Assembly (NCBI GenBank): GCA_963971285.1
Contig: OZ020247.1
Span: 8,886,614-8,950,613 of the forward strand
Reading direction: 5' to 3'
Origin: Astropecten irregularis
Taxonomy: Eukaryota; Echinodermata; Asteroidea; Paxillosida; Astropectinidae
DNA: 64,000 bases
The notes beneath the pieces are model-generated. The model was not told the origin of the DNA. It saw only the letters and a program-made list of their open reading frames with translations, and searched no databases. Shown piece by piece: positions 1 to 11,215 of the stretch. The position numbers were made by a program, and so were the translations under genes. Every line of letters starts with the position of its first letter. Within the stretch, counting starts at the first letter, position 1.

Positions 1-558
1 ACGGCGTCGATTCATCGCATCAATGAAAATTTACTAGAAATGTTCTAATGCAAGGGTGTCTGGTGCTTTATTTCTAACAGATACCATGTCCAAGGCTAAA
101 TGACGCAGATACAAAGCCACCCACCAACTGCCAGGAAGACGCGAAGGACAGGAAATTGGAAAAGAAGCGGGGGAATTCTCAAGGAATCTTAATGGAGTTC
201 GGAAGTGTAAAAAGCAGGTAAGAGTTCAACGGGGAAGAAACGGGTATGAGAATCCGACAGCACGTCAATATAGTGGACCTTCACATTGGTCATTCTGCTT
301 GCGAGTTCGTATTTTCTTAGGACTCTGTACTTTAAGTCTTGACTATGCAATGTGTTTACCGGTATACTCAGGATTTCGAGTGTCTTTGAAAAGTACATGG
401 CATGCACCGCTTTAGTAAATAGTTCAGTCGGGCCAGTCTTTGCATGGAATCTTATCGAAGCAGTACACCGTGACCGAATGCTATTCGATAAGAAACTGCA
501 AGCATCTCCAGTCGAGCGTTTTGGTTGTGAGTCATCTGCACTAGGAGGTCCAGGGTTT
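1..558. other. no gene seen
   Basis: No exon-like frame, tRNA or recognisable repeat was found. Short open frames on both strands lack protein-like composition. Confidence 0.5.
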
Positions 559-1850
559 CGAGCCGAGGCCCGAGCAAGACTGCTTCCTCCACTACCCGTG
601 CACTCCCCTACTCCATCTGCTTCTCCTCTTGCTGCTCTTGCTGTACATCCTGACCCTCCCCCTTCTGCTGCTCCTCCTCATCTTGTTGCTGCTGCAGCTG
701 CTCATATTGCTGCTACTCCTACTGCTTCTCATCCTCCTACGCCTCCTCCCCTTCTGCTGCTTCCCTCCGCAAAAGTCCACATCCTGTTACTTCTCTTGCC
801 TTTGCTGCTGCAGCTCCTCATCCACTATCTGCTACTGTTGCTGCTGCTCCTCCTCTTCCTGCTGCTGTTGCGGTTGCTGCTCCTTATCTTGTTGCTGCTG
901 CTGCTCCTCCCCTGCTGCTTCTGCGCCACGTTTCTCTCCTCCACTATGATCAATCGGTCATCATCCTCTTTTTCTCTTTTTTCTCTTTCATCTTTTCTGC
1001 ATCGTCCCTCTGTTTTCTTTCCTGAATGGCACCCTGAGGCAAAAAAAAGAGCAATACAGTAATACAGCATGTACCTCGGGTACCTGCTGCTGCTGCTGTT
1101 GCTGCTTCTGCTCCTCTCCTTGCTGCTATTGCGGTTTCTGCTCCTCATCTTGTTGCTGCTGCTCTTCCTGCTGCTTTCTTCCTCCCCTGCCTCTGCTGCT
1201 GCTCCTCCTTTATTTCTGCTACTGCTACACCTCCTGCTGCTGCTCCCCCGCCGATTCTCCTCCTGCTCCTCCTATCCCTATGATTCTGCCCCTTCTCTTG
1301 CTGATGCTGCTCTTCTTCAGCTGCTCATGTCGCTACTGCTCTTCCCGATGCTGCTGCTGCTCCTCCTGCTTTTCCTGATATATACTGCTGCTCCTTCTCC
1401 CCCTGCTGCTGTTGCTGTTGCTGCTGCTGCTCCTCCTGCTGATCCCACTGCCACTGCTTCAGCGCCATCCTCCTCCTCTCTTCCTCCATCTGTCATCGTC
1501 CTCATTTTGTTCTCTTCTCTTTCTGTTATCTTTTCTGCATTGTCCCTCCGCTGTCTTTCCGAATTGCACTCTGCTCCTTATCTTGCTTATGCTGCTCCTC
1601 TGCTTGCTGCCCCTGTTGTTGCTCCCCTTCCCGATGCTGCTGCTGCTGCTCCTCCTCCTCCTGCTGATCCCCCTTGTCACTGCCTCTGCGCCATCCTCCT
1701 CCCCTCCTCCTCCATCGGTCATCCTCCTCTTCTATTTCTGTTATCTTTTCTGCATCGTCCCCCTGTTTTTTTTTTATCTGAATGGCACCTAGAGTCAATG
1801 TGCATATACAACACTATATATACACAGCATGTATCCCGTGTATATGACAT
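559..1850. repeat. CTG/CTC-rich imperfect triplet tract with higher-order copies
   Basis: This is a long pyrimidine-rich tract of imperfect CTG, CTC and CCT triplets on the + strand. It is interrupted by a recurring block with a CATCGGTCATCCTC-like stretch, TTTCTGCATCGTCCC and GAATGGCACC. The block occurs near 945-1035, 1475-1570 and 1700-1795, and the first and third copies are followed by ACAGCATGTA and a CGGGTA or CCGTGTATA tail. The tract is therefore a three-unit higher-order repeat and not a plain microsatellite. The long Leu/Pro/Ser/Cys-rich frames on the + strand and Arg/Ser-rich frames on the - strand are products of the repeat, not genes. Confidence 0.8.
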
Positions 1851-2943
1851 TATAGGCTCAGTTTAATACTGTCTTGGCGCAGAAGTCTTTATTAGGGCTA
1901 CGTGAATCGCTCGCTAGGGCATCAGGTCATGGGCCTGCACGTGCTGTACTGGGTTTTCCAAGGAAGGCACTCCCCATACTGTCTAAACACTTTTTGGATT
2001 TTTGTTTCTCCACAGTTTTGATTAAAAGAAAACACCACCCACACCTGACATCTTCGCTTTTGTGAAAACGAAATATAAATTATAGACTTTGCAGTTCATT
2101 ACGTGTATTTTTAAATAACAGGCCCTTGTCATGGTTAATGTAATTACAAACAACAAATCTCCACAGAGAGCAGTGATGCTAGATTTTTACTTTGATTGGG
2201 GCTGGGTGTTGATGGGCCAGACGGTTGCCCTGCGTTGATACAGCCTGATCATGGTAGTAAGCTCAGTTCTGATTCTGAAAACAAAAATAACCCTACAATC
2301 TTTCCTTGAAAGAAAAATATTATTATAGGCTTTGTATGCAATTCGTGTATTATTCTAAAACTGCGCATTGCTATAATAAAAGGCTCTCGTATAGAAACTT
2401 GAATATAAAAAGCATTCATTTTGTTCGCTTGCAGTGTTTATGCATAAAAAGCCAATTTCGCAGGGTACATGTAGTTGATAATATTGGGCGGCAAATACGC
2501 AATATTGCAAGATCACCTTTATATCAATAAAATCTATAGTCTGCGTGTGTGCAATTCAATAGGAATTATTTACACAGCGTTAAGCTAATATTGTGGGTCT
2601 GTGAGCATGGTGGTTATGGATCGCCATCAGGTGCAAAGAAATTGCCCCACGCGGACTAGACACGACAGCCGGCCCCAAGCGCTCTCTGCTTCCCAGCTCG
2701 GGCTCAATTCTACAAACTAGCATTGTGGGTACTTCCATTACAGCTAATGCATGGCAAGGGGGCAATTATCTTCTTGATCCATTGAGCACAGAATGACAGG
2801 TATCGCCTAAGCCGCCGAACGAATTGGAGATCCGTAGCCTAGAAGCGAAGGATGATTGGTGTACGACCTTTGCAAGAATCTGAATTGAAACGACGGCAGT
2901 TTCCCTACAGAAAAGTCCAAGCGAGTCTCAACCGTGCAATATA
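1851..2943. other. no gene seen
   Basis: AT-rich single-copy-looking sequence. No exon, RNA gene or terminal repeat was recognised. Confidence 0.45.
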
Positions 2944-3389
2944 CATGGTGTCCCCAAAAAAAACCGCGACACTTGTGTCGAGAACTATTATATGAAAATT
3001 ATACTGTTTATCACTTCAATATTCAGATATGTGATACAACTATGTCTTGGCTATCATCATGTAGAATTTGAGCAAAATTGGACTAAAATTGAGTGAAAAA
3101 AACTAAGACTGAACTACCCAACCTCAAAACCCGATTTTAATCTTTCTTTCATACACATTATGTGTGTATTGACGACAATGCGTGTGATCCTTGCAAATTT
3201 GTTTTTAGGAGTACTCTTTCAATTGGTCATATTTTCGCCAATTTCATCCCCAATATGCTCAAATTCTACATGGTGATAGCCAAGACATAGCTGTATCACA
3301 TATCTGAATCTTGAAGTGATAAACAATTAAATGTTAACATAATGGGTCTCGACACAGTGTTGCGGGGTGTTTTTTTTTTGAACACCCTG
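2944..3389. mobile_element. mariner/Tc1-like MITE with long terminal inverted repeats
   Basis: The left end reads CATGGTGTCCCCAAAAA and the right end TTTTTGAACACCCTG, each bordered by TA, the usual target of Tc1/mariner elements. The inverted similarity continues far inward: the block with CAGATATGTGATACA, TGTCTTGGCTATCA and GTAGAATTTGAGC on the left returns in reverse complement at 3225-3330, giving arms of roughly 170 bp around a short centre. There is no transposase frame, so it is non-autonomous. Superfamily assignment rests on the TA border and the ACAGGGTGT-type ends. Confidence 0.75.
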
Positions 3390-4099
3390 TATAACTTGAG
3401 ACATAACACACGGTCGTTCATTACGGGCCATTTGTTTCTTCGTGTTGTTTTCGTACTCGTCTACCATTGCATTCTTAGCCAGCTTAAGCCGTTACTAAAG
3501 CCCAGATCAGCTTCAGCATGCTCCGTACGGGCGTGGTTAGTAGCCTACGTGACTTTTCGGCACGAGTGTAATTTGCCAGTTGACAGTATCAAGAATTATC
3601 ACCTCAATACGAACAGCTTGTCGCGTCATATAATGCCACGGTGTGTCTTCCTGGGATGAAATTACTATCCTTATATATACGCGAAAGTGATATACAAGAC
3701 AGAATCCCATGCGCCATCTCATAGCTAGACTTTGGTAATATATGTAATACGCATATTATTGCAGAATAGTAACACAAATACACAACCGTGTAGAAAGAAG
3801 CAACAATAATTATAATGTTTCGCAGTTAAACTTCAATTCTCATTTATTTCCATTCAGTACTGGGAAATTGAAATACAAGATACAACAATAAATAAATGAA
3901 GATATACATGTACAAAGAATCAGTGCCGGCACATAAATTGAGCTTGTGTAGAGATGCCTTAAAGATAACTAGCTAATATGAGGTACTGAGTGGAGTGGTA
4001 GGAAAAATACAAATAAGACAAACAAAACAAACAAACATAATCACAGAAATTACAACAGACGAGATATAAAACAATCTGATAACATGGGCAGGACCTTAA
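3390..4099. other. no gene seen
   Basis: AT-rich sequence with an AAACAAAC-type purine tract near 4020. No supported gene or repeat boundary. Confidence 0.45.
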
Positions 4100-4462
4100 A
4101 GGTAGTAGGCCCTATCATACTTTGGTAAGAGACCAACACGGAAATGTTCACATATTTACGTATAACTTTCAGGGAATGAAGATGATGCTAGCAGAAACCA
4201 ACCGTTAAAATTTTTCCGCCTGAAATGGTGTATTTATCCAGAAATTAGTAAAACAATGACCAAATTTTTTTTGATCTTTCAAAAGATCAAAATTAAAGAG
4301 AAAAGACTTAAGAAATACTGTGGCTGTTTTTTCACTGTCATCTCAAAATGTGGGCAACGTATGGGACAGACATTTCCACAGATTACTTTTATTGTTTCTT
4401 CCTTGATATTTTTGCCCATGAATCTGTATTTCTTTGATAAAAACCAAAGTATGATACTACCT
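4100..4462 (-). mobile_element. TTAA-MITE family A, reverse copy (family described here)
   Basis: Family A is a roughly 350-370 bp non-autonomous element lying between TTAA duplications. In forward orientation it begins AGGTAGTATCATACTTTGG and ends in the reverse complement, CCAAAGTATGATACTACCT. The interior holds a conserved CAGATTCATGGGCAAAAATA block, a central hairpin of TTTTGATCTTTTAAAAGATC, then TTTCTGGATAAATACACCA and GTATGTTTCTACCACCACC. No frame encodes a transposase. TTAA targets are used by piggyBac and Kolobok elements; the purine-rich AGG start fits Kolobok better, which is inference. This copy lies between TTAA at 4096-4099 and 4463-4466 and carries a small insertion near its left tip. 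Confidence 0.85.
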
Positions 4463-4656
4463 TTAAAGGGAATTAATATGATATGCTAGAACTAAAAAAC
4501 AAAACCAATGCACTGTACTGTTGACAGCATGAGACAAGGATGAATACTCCGGACAGAATCACAGCAAAAGATGACAACAACGTACGTGACTTCCCATGCA
4601 CTGGAACACTGCAAATTAGCCAGGCAAGCTAACAGACAACCACATGCTGTCTTTAA

Positions 4657-4997
4657 AGGTAATATCATACTTTGGTTTTTGTCAATGAAATACAGATTCA
4701 TGGAGAAAAATATCAAGGAAGATACAGCCTCTGTGAAAATTTCAGTCCCATATGTGCCCACTTTTGGTGAAAAAAAAGCCACAGTATTCCGTAAGTCTTT
4801 TCTCTTTTATTTTTGATCTTTTAAAAAATGAAAAAGGTTTTCGGTCGTTGTTTTACCCATCTCTGGATAAAGACACCATTTCAGCCGGAAATATTGTAAC
4901 GGTACGTTTCTACCACCACCATCTTCATACCATGTTTGTTATACGTAAATCTGTGAACAGTTCTGTTTCTTACCAAAGTATGATACTACATGTACCT
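4657..4997 (+). mobile_element. TTAA-MITE family A, forward copy
   Basis: It starts AGGTAATATCATACTTTGG after TTAA 4653-4656 and ends before TTAA 4998-5001, with an extra CATGTA inside the right tip. It lies about 195 bp from the reverse copy to its left. Confidence 0.85.
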
Positions 4998-5297
4998 TTA
5001 ACTGCCACTCGCGTTCAATGCTACCGAGTACTATAATGTAAACCCATCCGATACGAGAGTGTGATTGGCATCAAAATGATTTCATCTCTTCCCATTCCCA
5101 ACATTGGTCAGGTTGGGGACGTACGTGATCAATGCCTCGCGCATAAGTAAGACGCCATCAAAAATGTATGAGGGATTTTCGCTGCAAGCGCGAGTGAATT
5201 CATAGCAGACTGCTCCCGTCACGTCGCTGAAACGTTTTTTTGCCTTGGTGGTGACCGATTTTTAAAGAGCATTGTGCTTTTCTCATCAGCAGGACCA

Positions 5298-5446
5298 GGG
5301 GCCGATTTCACTAACGCTTTGCGATCATCGTAAAGCCCAAATCCATCGCTAGACGGCGAATCGATCGCTGCATATCATAGCAATTTTCCGTTTAGCGGTG
5401 GATTTGGGCTTTAGCGATATCGCAAAGCGTTAGTAAAATCGGTCCC
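5298..5446. mobile_element. fold-back element with GGGGCCGATTTCA ends
   Basis: The left arm GGGGCCGATTTCACTAACGC and the reverse complement of GCGTTAGTAAAATCGGTCCC at the right end form an almost fully palindromic 149-bp unit. The arms continue inward through GCAAAG, TTAGCG and GGATTTGGGCTT. It has no coding capacity. It is the first of several window fold-backs whose tips share the GGnCGATTTCA motif but whose interiors differ. Confidence 0.75.
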
Positions 5447-5447
5447 A

Positions 5448-5586
5448 GGGGTCGATTTCACCGAACTCATCGTAACTTACTATCACTCGTAGCACTTACG
5501 ATGTATTACAGTCCTACGTAGGATACGATGGGTTACCCCTCGTAACGTGAGTTACGATCGATCGTAGGGCTTCGTGAAATCGACCT
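5448..5586. mobile_element. fold-back element, TACGATCGATCGTA type
   Basis: Tips are GGGGTCGATTTCACCGAA and TTCGTGAAATCGACCT. The interior is palindromic, with TCATCGTAACTT on one arm and GTTACGATCGATCGTAGGGC on the other. It starts two bases after the preceding fold-back ends. Related copies lie at 9083, 18740 and 42109. Confidence 0.75.
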
Positions 5587-5780
5587 CAGGCTCGATTTTC
5601 ATAAACCGATTGTTTATTTGTCGATTCTTGGCGCGGAAGAGTTATCATATGGTAACTTGAGTTGTGATGTCAATGCGTCGTTGACAATTTGCTTAACTGA
5701 TATTTACCTGAAGATCAAACTTGGCCTTATATATATATATATAAAGTGAAAACCTGGGGGAGGGGGGGGGGGGTTACAAC

Positions 5781-5950
5781 GTATATGTCGTACGCACGAC
5801 ATATAACTCGAAATATGATTCATAAGTCGTACGTACGAGATGTAAATCGTACGTACGGGGTACATCTCGTACGTACGAGATATGATTCATAAGTCGTACG
5901 TAAGATTTATATCTCGTACGTACGACATATAGCTCGTACGTACGAGTCAG
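5781..5950. repeat. array of CGTACGTACG palindromes
   Basis: Five exact CGTACGTACG decamers and two variants are spaced about 20-35 bp apart. They are separated by short AT-rich spacers such as AGATATGATTCATAAGT and AGATGTAAAT that are themselves repeated or inverted. A run of G lies just upstream at 5760-5773. The array can fold into several alternative hairpins. No gene is implied; the frames across it are Tyr/Val/Arg repeats produced by the array. Confidence 0.8.
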
Positions 5951-6410
5951 GGAGAGGCAAATCTTCTTTTTTTTCAGCATGTCCCTAATACAGCTTCGTA
6001 CAATTCACTACACAATGCGTAAAGTGGGCTTGGCTGTATATAATTCCGTCGCGTGCGTCCCTAGCCCTCAACACTGGCGTTGGTTTGCCTCTACGATTGC
6101 ATCTGGACCCGTTTCCTAGCGTCTACCATTATAGCACTACATTATCAAATGTTTGTCTACCAAGCAGCAATAGAAACCCTGTGTCTGGGCCTATCACCTC
6201 CAACATGCGCCAGGTTTAGTGCGTTCACTGCACTTTACTGCAATATTCGGCCTATTGGTATCACTTCGATTCCAGTACAGAAAAACACGTGTTTTTGTTG
6301 TCCTCATCCTGTTGACTCGACACGGACCTTGTGATTCGTCATCACGTTGTACAGGATGGGTCAATGGACTTCTCATGATAGGCTGTATACTACATGGATT
6401 TCACGTTCAT
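5951..6410. other. no gene seen
   Basis: Low-copy-looking sequence between two inverted-repeat elements. No exon was identified. Confidence 0.4.
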
Positions 6411-6707
6411 GGGCCCAATATCATTGAATCCGTTACGGCCTATTTTTGTGCTTACGGGTACTGCCACGCGTGAAATCTATTTCATGGAATCCGTAAGCAA
6501 GACTCCCGGTTAGCGAAGAATTTCTAGGGTAACCGTGATCATTTTCTGCTAACGGGCTGTCCTATACATTCTGTACAAATTCCTTGCTTACCGTTACCAA
6601 AAAGGAAACTCTTCCGTGAAATACGCTAACCGTAACCAAACAAATTCTGCTAGGTCGTAAGCGAAGAATTTTTTGCTAACGGTAACGGATTCCATGAAAT
6701 TGGCCCC
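6411..6707. mobile_element. fold-back element with GGGCCCAAT / ATTGGCCCC ends
   Basis: Left tip GGGCCCAATATCATTGAATC and right tip GATTCCATGAAATTGGCCCC are inverted repeats. The interior repeats GTTACGG, TTACGG, GCTAACG and GTAAGC in both orientations, so the 297-bp unit is multiply self-complementary. It is non-coding. Confidence 0.7.
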
Positions 6708-7076
6708 TGGTTGAAACTTATGTATTATAAACATGGCTACATGGGATTACTTGGATCATGTTATACATTCAATTAATCCATGTATATCAATGTACCATTA
6801 GTCGGTGAAGTGGCTGCTGTTAGGTAAATGATAGAGACTGTTTGTTTCACGCACTGGATCCGATATTTTGGGATCCACCTCCTATGCAGGGTACGCTAAA
6901 ATGGGATCCGGATCCGGATCCGCAGGATTCGTCATAAACAAACAGGCCCTTAGATTCGTTATTACAATAAGCCTTTTTTCAGATTAAGTCTGAATAGTAT
7001 CTGGCACACAGGCCTCTTTCATTGAATTAGAGAGCTAGGTGGGTTTTAATCATTTAAACCCGTCCATTGTCGGAGA
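6708..7076. other. no gene; GGATCC cluster
   Basis: Five GGATCC hexamers occur within about 70 bp near 6855-6922, three of them tandem and overlapping as GGATCCGGATCCGGATCC. Otherwise nothing was recognised. Confidence 0.5.
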
Positions 7077-7172
7077 CAATACACGGGTTTACACTTCGGC
7101 GGCTTTGATCGCGACTTCAAAACGAGGCACTATCACACATGCGCACTTTTCGAAGTGTAAACCCGTGTATTG
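7077..7172. repeat. 96-bp hairpin with perfect 22-bp arms
   Basis: CAATACACGGGTTTACACTT plus CG at 7077-7098 returns exactly inverted at 7151-7172 around a 52-bp loop. It could be a tiny MITE or the two ends of a deleted larger one. Confidence 0.7.
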
Positions 7173-8168
7173 GTGCAAGACGTCTGTTATGTAACCAATC
7201 AAAAGCTTGCACTGCATCACGTGATATAACAACAGTGTCTTTAGTCTGGGCAATTCAAACTGGGGCGTTTATGTGCAATGAAAGAAGTCTGTGTACTAGA
7301 TATTGATTCAGATTTAATGTGCGAAAGGCTTATTGTGGTATAGTTGTACTAAATGAATATTCATGATAATAATAATAATAATATACACTCCCTGGTAATA
7401 CATTTCTTAGATCGGTTTAAAAGATGACATAGACCTTAATGCAGCTTCAAAACCACACGTGGTGATGTTCTTATATGAATACGAATCTTGGTATAATATT
7501 ATTTACAAAGCCAACCGTTCCCAAAAATTACGCGAACGCCTTCCTCAACCAAAGTAGCACAATCGAACATGATGGGAAATATTGGCATACCACATACCCG
7601 TCGTGATTTCAAACGCACCAAACGTAAGGCAACGCACCTCCCCATGCGTGTGTGCAAAATAAATGTTAATTTGCTCAGTCTGGCGCAAATTCATTCCGAG
7701 GACGTGGAAATGGTTACTAGTACAATATACAGGGAATAAAAAAAAAGGAAATAATACTTGGACACTGACACAGTTTATTCTCTTTCCCTGCAAAAGTGTA
7801 TTGATGCACTATTCGGGGTAATTGTCAGCAAAACGGATACAATATGGGGAGACACATTTTCCTCCATTCCCAATCCGCAGTGTTTTTATAAAGGTGCAGT
7901 TTGATATAAGTGATATTTTGTAGGGCTAATAAGCTTAATTTCGTCACCACGGGAGCTGCAAATGAGATTGACGGTGCGTGCCGACCCGTATACGTATAGT
8001 TCATCCACATGGAGTAATCTTCCCGAGAAGAAACGAAATGTAGGTCCCAGTTCAAATTCAAAGTAGGCCTAGAGTCTACCAACCCTAACCCACTTCCATC
8101 AATGATAAACACACATCACATTATCTACACGCTATCCATTCGAGACATATGGATTGACTTCAATTTAA
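7173..8168. other. no gene seen
   Basis: AT-rich, with a short ATA repeat near 7366-7383. The open frames at 7545-8112 on the - strand have no recognisable domain and no splice context. Confidence 0.4.
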
Positions 8169-8525
8169 AGGTAGTATCATACTTTGGTTTTTGTCAAAGA
8201 AATACAGATTCATGGGCAAAAATATCAAGGAAGATACAGTAAAAGTAATCTGCGAAAAGTTCAGTCCCATACGGTGCAAACTTTTTGAGAAGACAGTGAA
8301 AAACGGCCACATTGTTTCTCGAGTCTTTTCTCTTTTATTTTGTATCTTTTAAAAGATCAAAAAGATTTTCGGTCGTTGTTTTATTAATTTCTGGATAAAT
8401 ACACCATTTCAGGCGGAAATATTTTAACGGTATGTTTCTACCAGCAGCTTCTTCATACCCTGTAAGTTAAATGTAAATCTGTGAACATTTCTGCTTTGGT
8501 CTCTTACCAAAGTATGATACAACCT
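8169..8525 (+). mobile_element. TTAA-MITE family A, full-length copy
   Basis: One of the best-preserved copies. TTAA is at 8165-8168 and 8526-8529, with ends AGGTAGTATCATACTTTGG and CCAAAGTATGATACAACCT. The central TTTTAAAAGATCAAAAAG hairpin arm is intact. Confidence 0.9.
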
Positions 8526-9082
8526 TTAAACCAACGTCGAATTATGAAGTGACTCACTCTGTCAACATTTTTGTTTTATCGATAGACTCTGTGTTGCGTG
8601 AAATAGTCTGCAGCTGTGAGCCTATACCCAGATAGAAGTACCAGGACCACAGGCCTGCATGTACGAGACTCCATCATGTATGATACCAAGGTGAGTCTGG
8701 TAACTTTCAAATTACATATCATTAATCTACAAGGATTATCAATCGAAATAAGTATTCGCTTTTTTACCGCGTAGTATTTAGACTGTTTCCTGGAAGATAT
8801 TTCTGTTATAGGTACGGGGTTCCGTAGGTCGAAGGTTCGAATCCCGCTCCAGCCTGCTCACCTTCCAGTGTATTTACAAACATATTTAGAATATGTTTGT
8901 AAATGGTGTTTACATTGACAACCTGTGGCCTCTTGTGTCAAAAATTATGTTTGTGTTTCAGTCCCAGAAATGCTTTGATGCAATAGGCCTAGATTTAACA
9001 AGTAATGGTGAGAATCGCTGCTCAAAATTACGTAAAAGTCCACTTAAGTCTTGGTTGCTCATATCATTCAGTTAATCTACTC
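8526..9082. other. no gene; isolated Pol III B-box-like site
   Basis: GGTTCGAATCC at 8834-8844 matches a tRNA B box, but the flanking stem pairs poorly and no A box at proper spacing was seen. It is at most a decayed tRNA-derived SINE fragment. Confidence 0.35.
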
Positions 9083-9215
9083 CGACCACGAATCCCTACG
9101 ATCGATCGTAACTTAAGTTACAAAGGACAACTCATTATATCGTACGTGGGGCTGTAATATAATGTAAGTCCTACATTTGATACAGTAAGTTACGATGAGT
9201 TTGGTGAATTCAACC
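9083..9215. mobile_element. degraded fold-back, TACGATCGATCGTA type
   Basis: CCCTACGATCGATCGTAACTT and AAGTTACGATGAGTTTGGTG are the arms known from the 5448 element. The tips have decayed. It lies in opposite orientation to the 5448 copy. Confidence 0.6.
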
Positions 9216-9289
9216 GTAGACAGGGCATTTCTGCCATGGAAATGGTCTTAAATCAGAGAGCAAGGCATTTTCATCGCTCTGTGGTTTAA

Positions 9290-9834
9290 AACAGCATATA
9301 TGATTTGCAAGGCCTCAAAAAAGTTATTGACTTTGAGACAGAAAATGGACACAACAGTTTGTTAACAGTGCAAACAGTCACCATGGGAAATCTTGGTTCA
9401 TCAGATGCTGGGTTTTTTAAGGAAATCAAGATTTAGTGTCTTTTCCAAAGATCGTTCGTCCGAACGATTTTTGGAACAAACATAAAGGACACCCTCAATC
9501 GAGTTGTTTTAGTTATCCACTTTCACTCAAGGTATGAAGATGCTGCTGGTAGAAACATACCGTTCACATATTTCCACCTGAAATGCTGTATTTATCCAGA
9601 AATTAGTAAAACAAAGACCGAAAACAGTTTTGATCTCGGGGTAAGATCAAAACCATTCTTCATGTTTTATAAGAAAAATTGTGTCGGGTTTTTGCTATTT
9701 TCTCTTGACTCAGATGTCCAATTGAGCTAAAAAAAAATTCACAGGTTTAGTTTATCATGTGCATGTTTGATCAGACAAAGTGTGAGTGCTGTCCTGTGAC
9801 CTTTACCGAATCATGTATTCATTGTTTTGTACCT
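9290..9834 (+). mobile_element. TTAA-MITE family C (family described here)
   Basis: Family C lies between TTAA 9286-9289 and 9835-9838. Its left part contains ATATGATTTGCAAG, GACAGAAAATGGAC and CAAACAGTCACCATGGG. The right part, from the GGTATGAAGATG block through GAAATTAGTAAAACAAAGAC to GTTTTGTACCT, is the same as family B, so C looks like a B element with an alternative left half. Other copies are at 30476 and 63670. This copy carries an extra AAAGATCGTTCGTCCGAACG hairpin inside. Confidence 0.8.
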
Positions 9835-9838
9835 TTAA

Positions 9839-10550
9839 TAACTCGCGTTGTTGTTGTTGAATACTCGAGCCGCAGTCATGAACGTTTGTGAAAAGAACGT
9901 ACGATTGATGGTACTGTATAATAATAATACATGTACTAAGCCTCCTAGCTATCGGGCACGGATCGGTTCAGGTACAGGTCATTAGACTGAAGAGTTAATT
10001 TCCAAGTCATCGTACCTTGACGGATATCTGATTAGCAAACCTAGCCACATGATTCAATCGTCTTTTTTTTTTAGAGTCAGCACAAAATCAAACAAAGGTT
10101 GTTCAGAACAAAGGGCGAGCCGGAAGTTGGCATTGATCCAAGCATGCAATGGATACGTGCGACCTCTCTTTTAATTGTTCTGTCAGGGGCAAGGCTGCAA
10201 TGGTATGGCAGGATTGAAAAGTCAGCTGGCGTGGTGTTTATTCCAACCAAATGATACTGTGAATGAAATTATTGTTTGAAACGTCGGAGGGTTAACCGCA
10301 ACAATTAAAGCTTGTTAAAAATCGATACAGGTAATTGTGCATCTGCTTTGGTTTTTTTTTTATCCAGCATGCATTTTAATCGCTGAATTGGTTTATCATA
10401 ATTTAATTGTTTCTTCGTAAAACAAACAATCATCTGGTTGAAATGAAATAGTCAGAAGCCATTAGCCTATGGTGTAGATATTGACGTGTCATTATGCTGT
10501 GTACAGTAAAAATCATTTGTCGGAGATAGTAAACTGTTTACCAACCTTAA
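9839..10550. other. no gene seen
   Basis: AT-rich. No coding or repeat feature identified. Confidence 0.4.
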
Positions 10551-10795
10551 AGGTATAATTCATTATTGGTAAACGTCACAGAACATCACTCGCACTTTGT
10601 CTAATCCAACATGTACATGAAATGATAAACGCTTGAAAATTCGAGCTCATCTGAGTCACGAGAAAACAGCGAAAACCCAACTCCATTTTCCTTATAAAAA
10701 TGTAAATAATGCTTTTGATCTTACCCTGATATCAAAACTGTTTTTGGTCTTTGTTTTACTAATTTCTGGATAAATACACCATGTCAATTTTTAAA
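10551..10795 (-). mobile_element. TTAA-MITE family B, truncated reverse copy
   Basis: It begins after TTAA 10547-10550 with the B right tip in reverse, AGGTATAATTCATTATTGG, and runs through GATCTTACCCTGATATCAAA and TTTCTGGATAAATACACCAT. It then ends abruptly without the left tip. Confidence 0.75.
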
Positions 10796-11077
10796 TAAGT
10801 TTACATAGCAATAATGAAATACGCCCATGGACGCCAGCAACCACCTCAATTCTCTCAATGACAAAGCTCGAAATATAATGGTTGTTATCGTTGAAAGCAT
10901 AACGTTTTCATTCAGAGTTTGACGTAAATTGTGTTCACATTGTTGTTTTTAAACAAATCGTCCCTGCAGCTGTTTTATAGTTTGCAATTTAACCACCAAG
11001 AATAAGATAACAGAAAAGTGCGTCATTTTGTAAACATGTAATTATTATTCATAGTATGGATTCGATTCACCCTCTGA

Positions 11078-11215
11078 CCCCAGCTAGCTCGGTGGCCAGT
11101 AGCGGTATGGCATCTGCACTAGTAAGCAGGAGGTCATGGGTTCGAAACCCACCTAAGCCAGCATGTGATTTATTCACATGCTCTCACAAGCACTGGGTAT
11201 ACAGTGCTCAACCAC
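11078..11215 (+). mobile_element. tRNA-Thr-like SINE
   Basis: A tRNA-like head has an A-box-like TAGCTCGGTGG near 11085, an anticodon arm CTGC-ACTAGTAA-GCAG containing AGT (Thr), and a B box GGTTCGAAACC at 11139-11149 within a perfect T-stem (TGGG/CCCA). The anticodon loop has 8 nt where a tRNA has 7, and the 5' acceptor strand does not pair with the 3' side, so it is not a working tRNA gene. The body has a hairpin around GCATGTGATTTATTCACATG and then CACAAGCACTGGGTATACAG. A second copy on the - strand at 35388-35515 shares both head and body, which supports a SINE family. Confidence 0.8.

Noticed and set aside
352..1866. Long Leu/Pro/Ser/Cys-rich and Arg/Ser-rich frames on both strands
   Set aside because: They are conceptual translations of an imperfect CTG/CTC repeat. 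All frames are open because the repeat lacks stops.
5781..5950. CRISPR-like or tandem array
   Set aside because: Spacers are repeated and palindromic, unit spacing is irregular and the DNA is clearly animal. It is a palindrome array.
11139..11149. Functional tRNA-Thr gene
   Set aside because: The 8-nt anticodon loop, unpaired acceptor 5' strand and a second copy with the same SINE body argue for a SINE.
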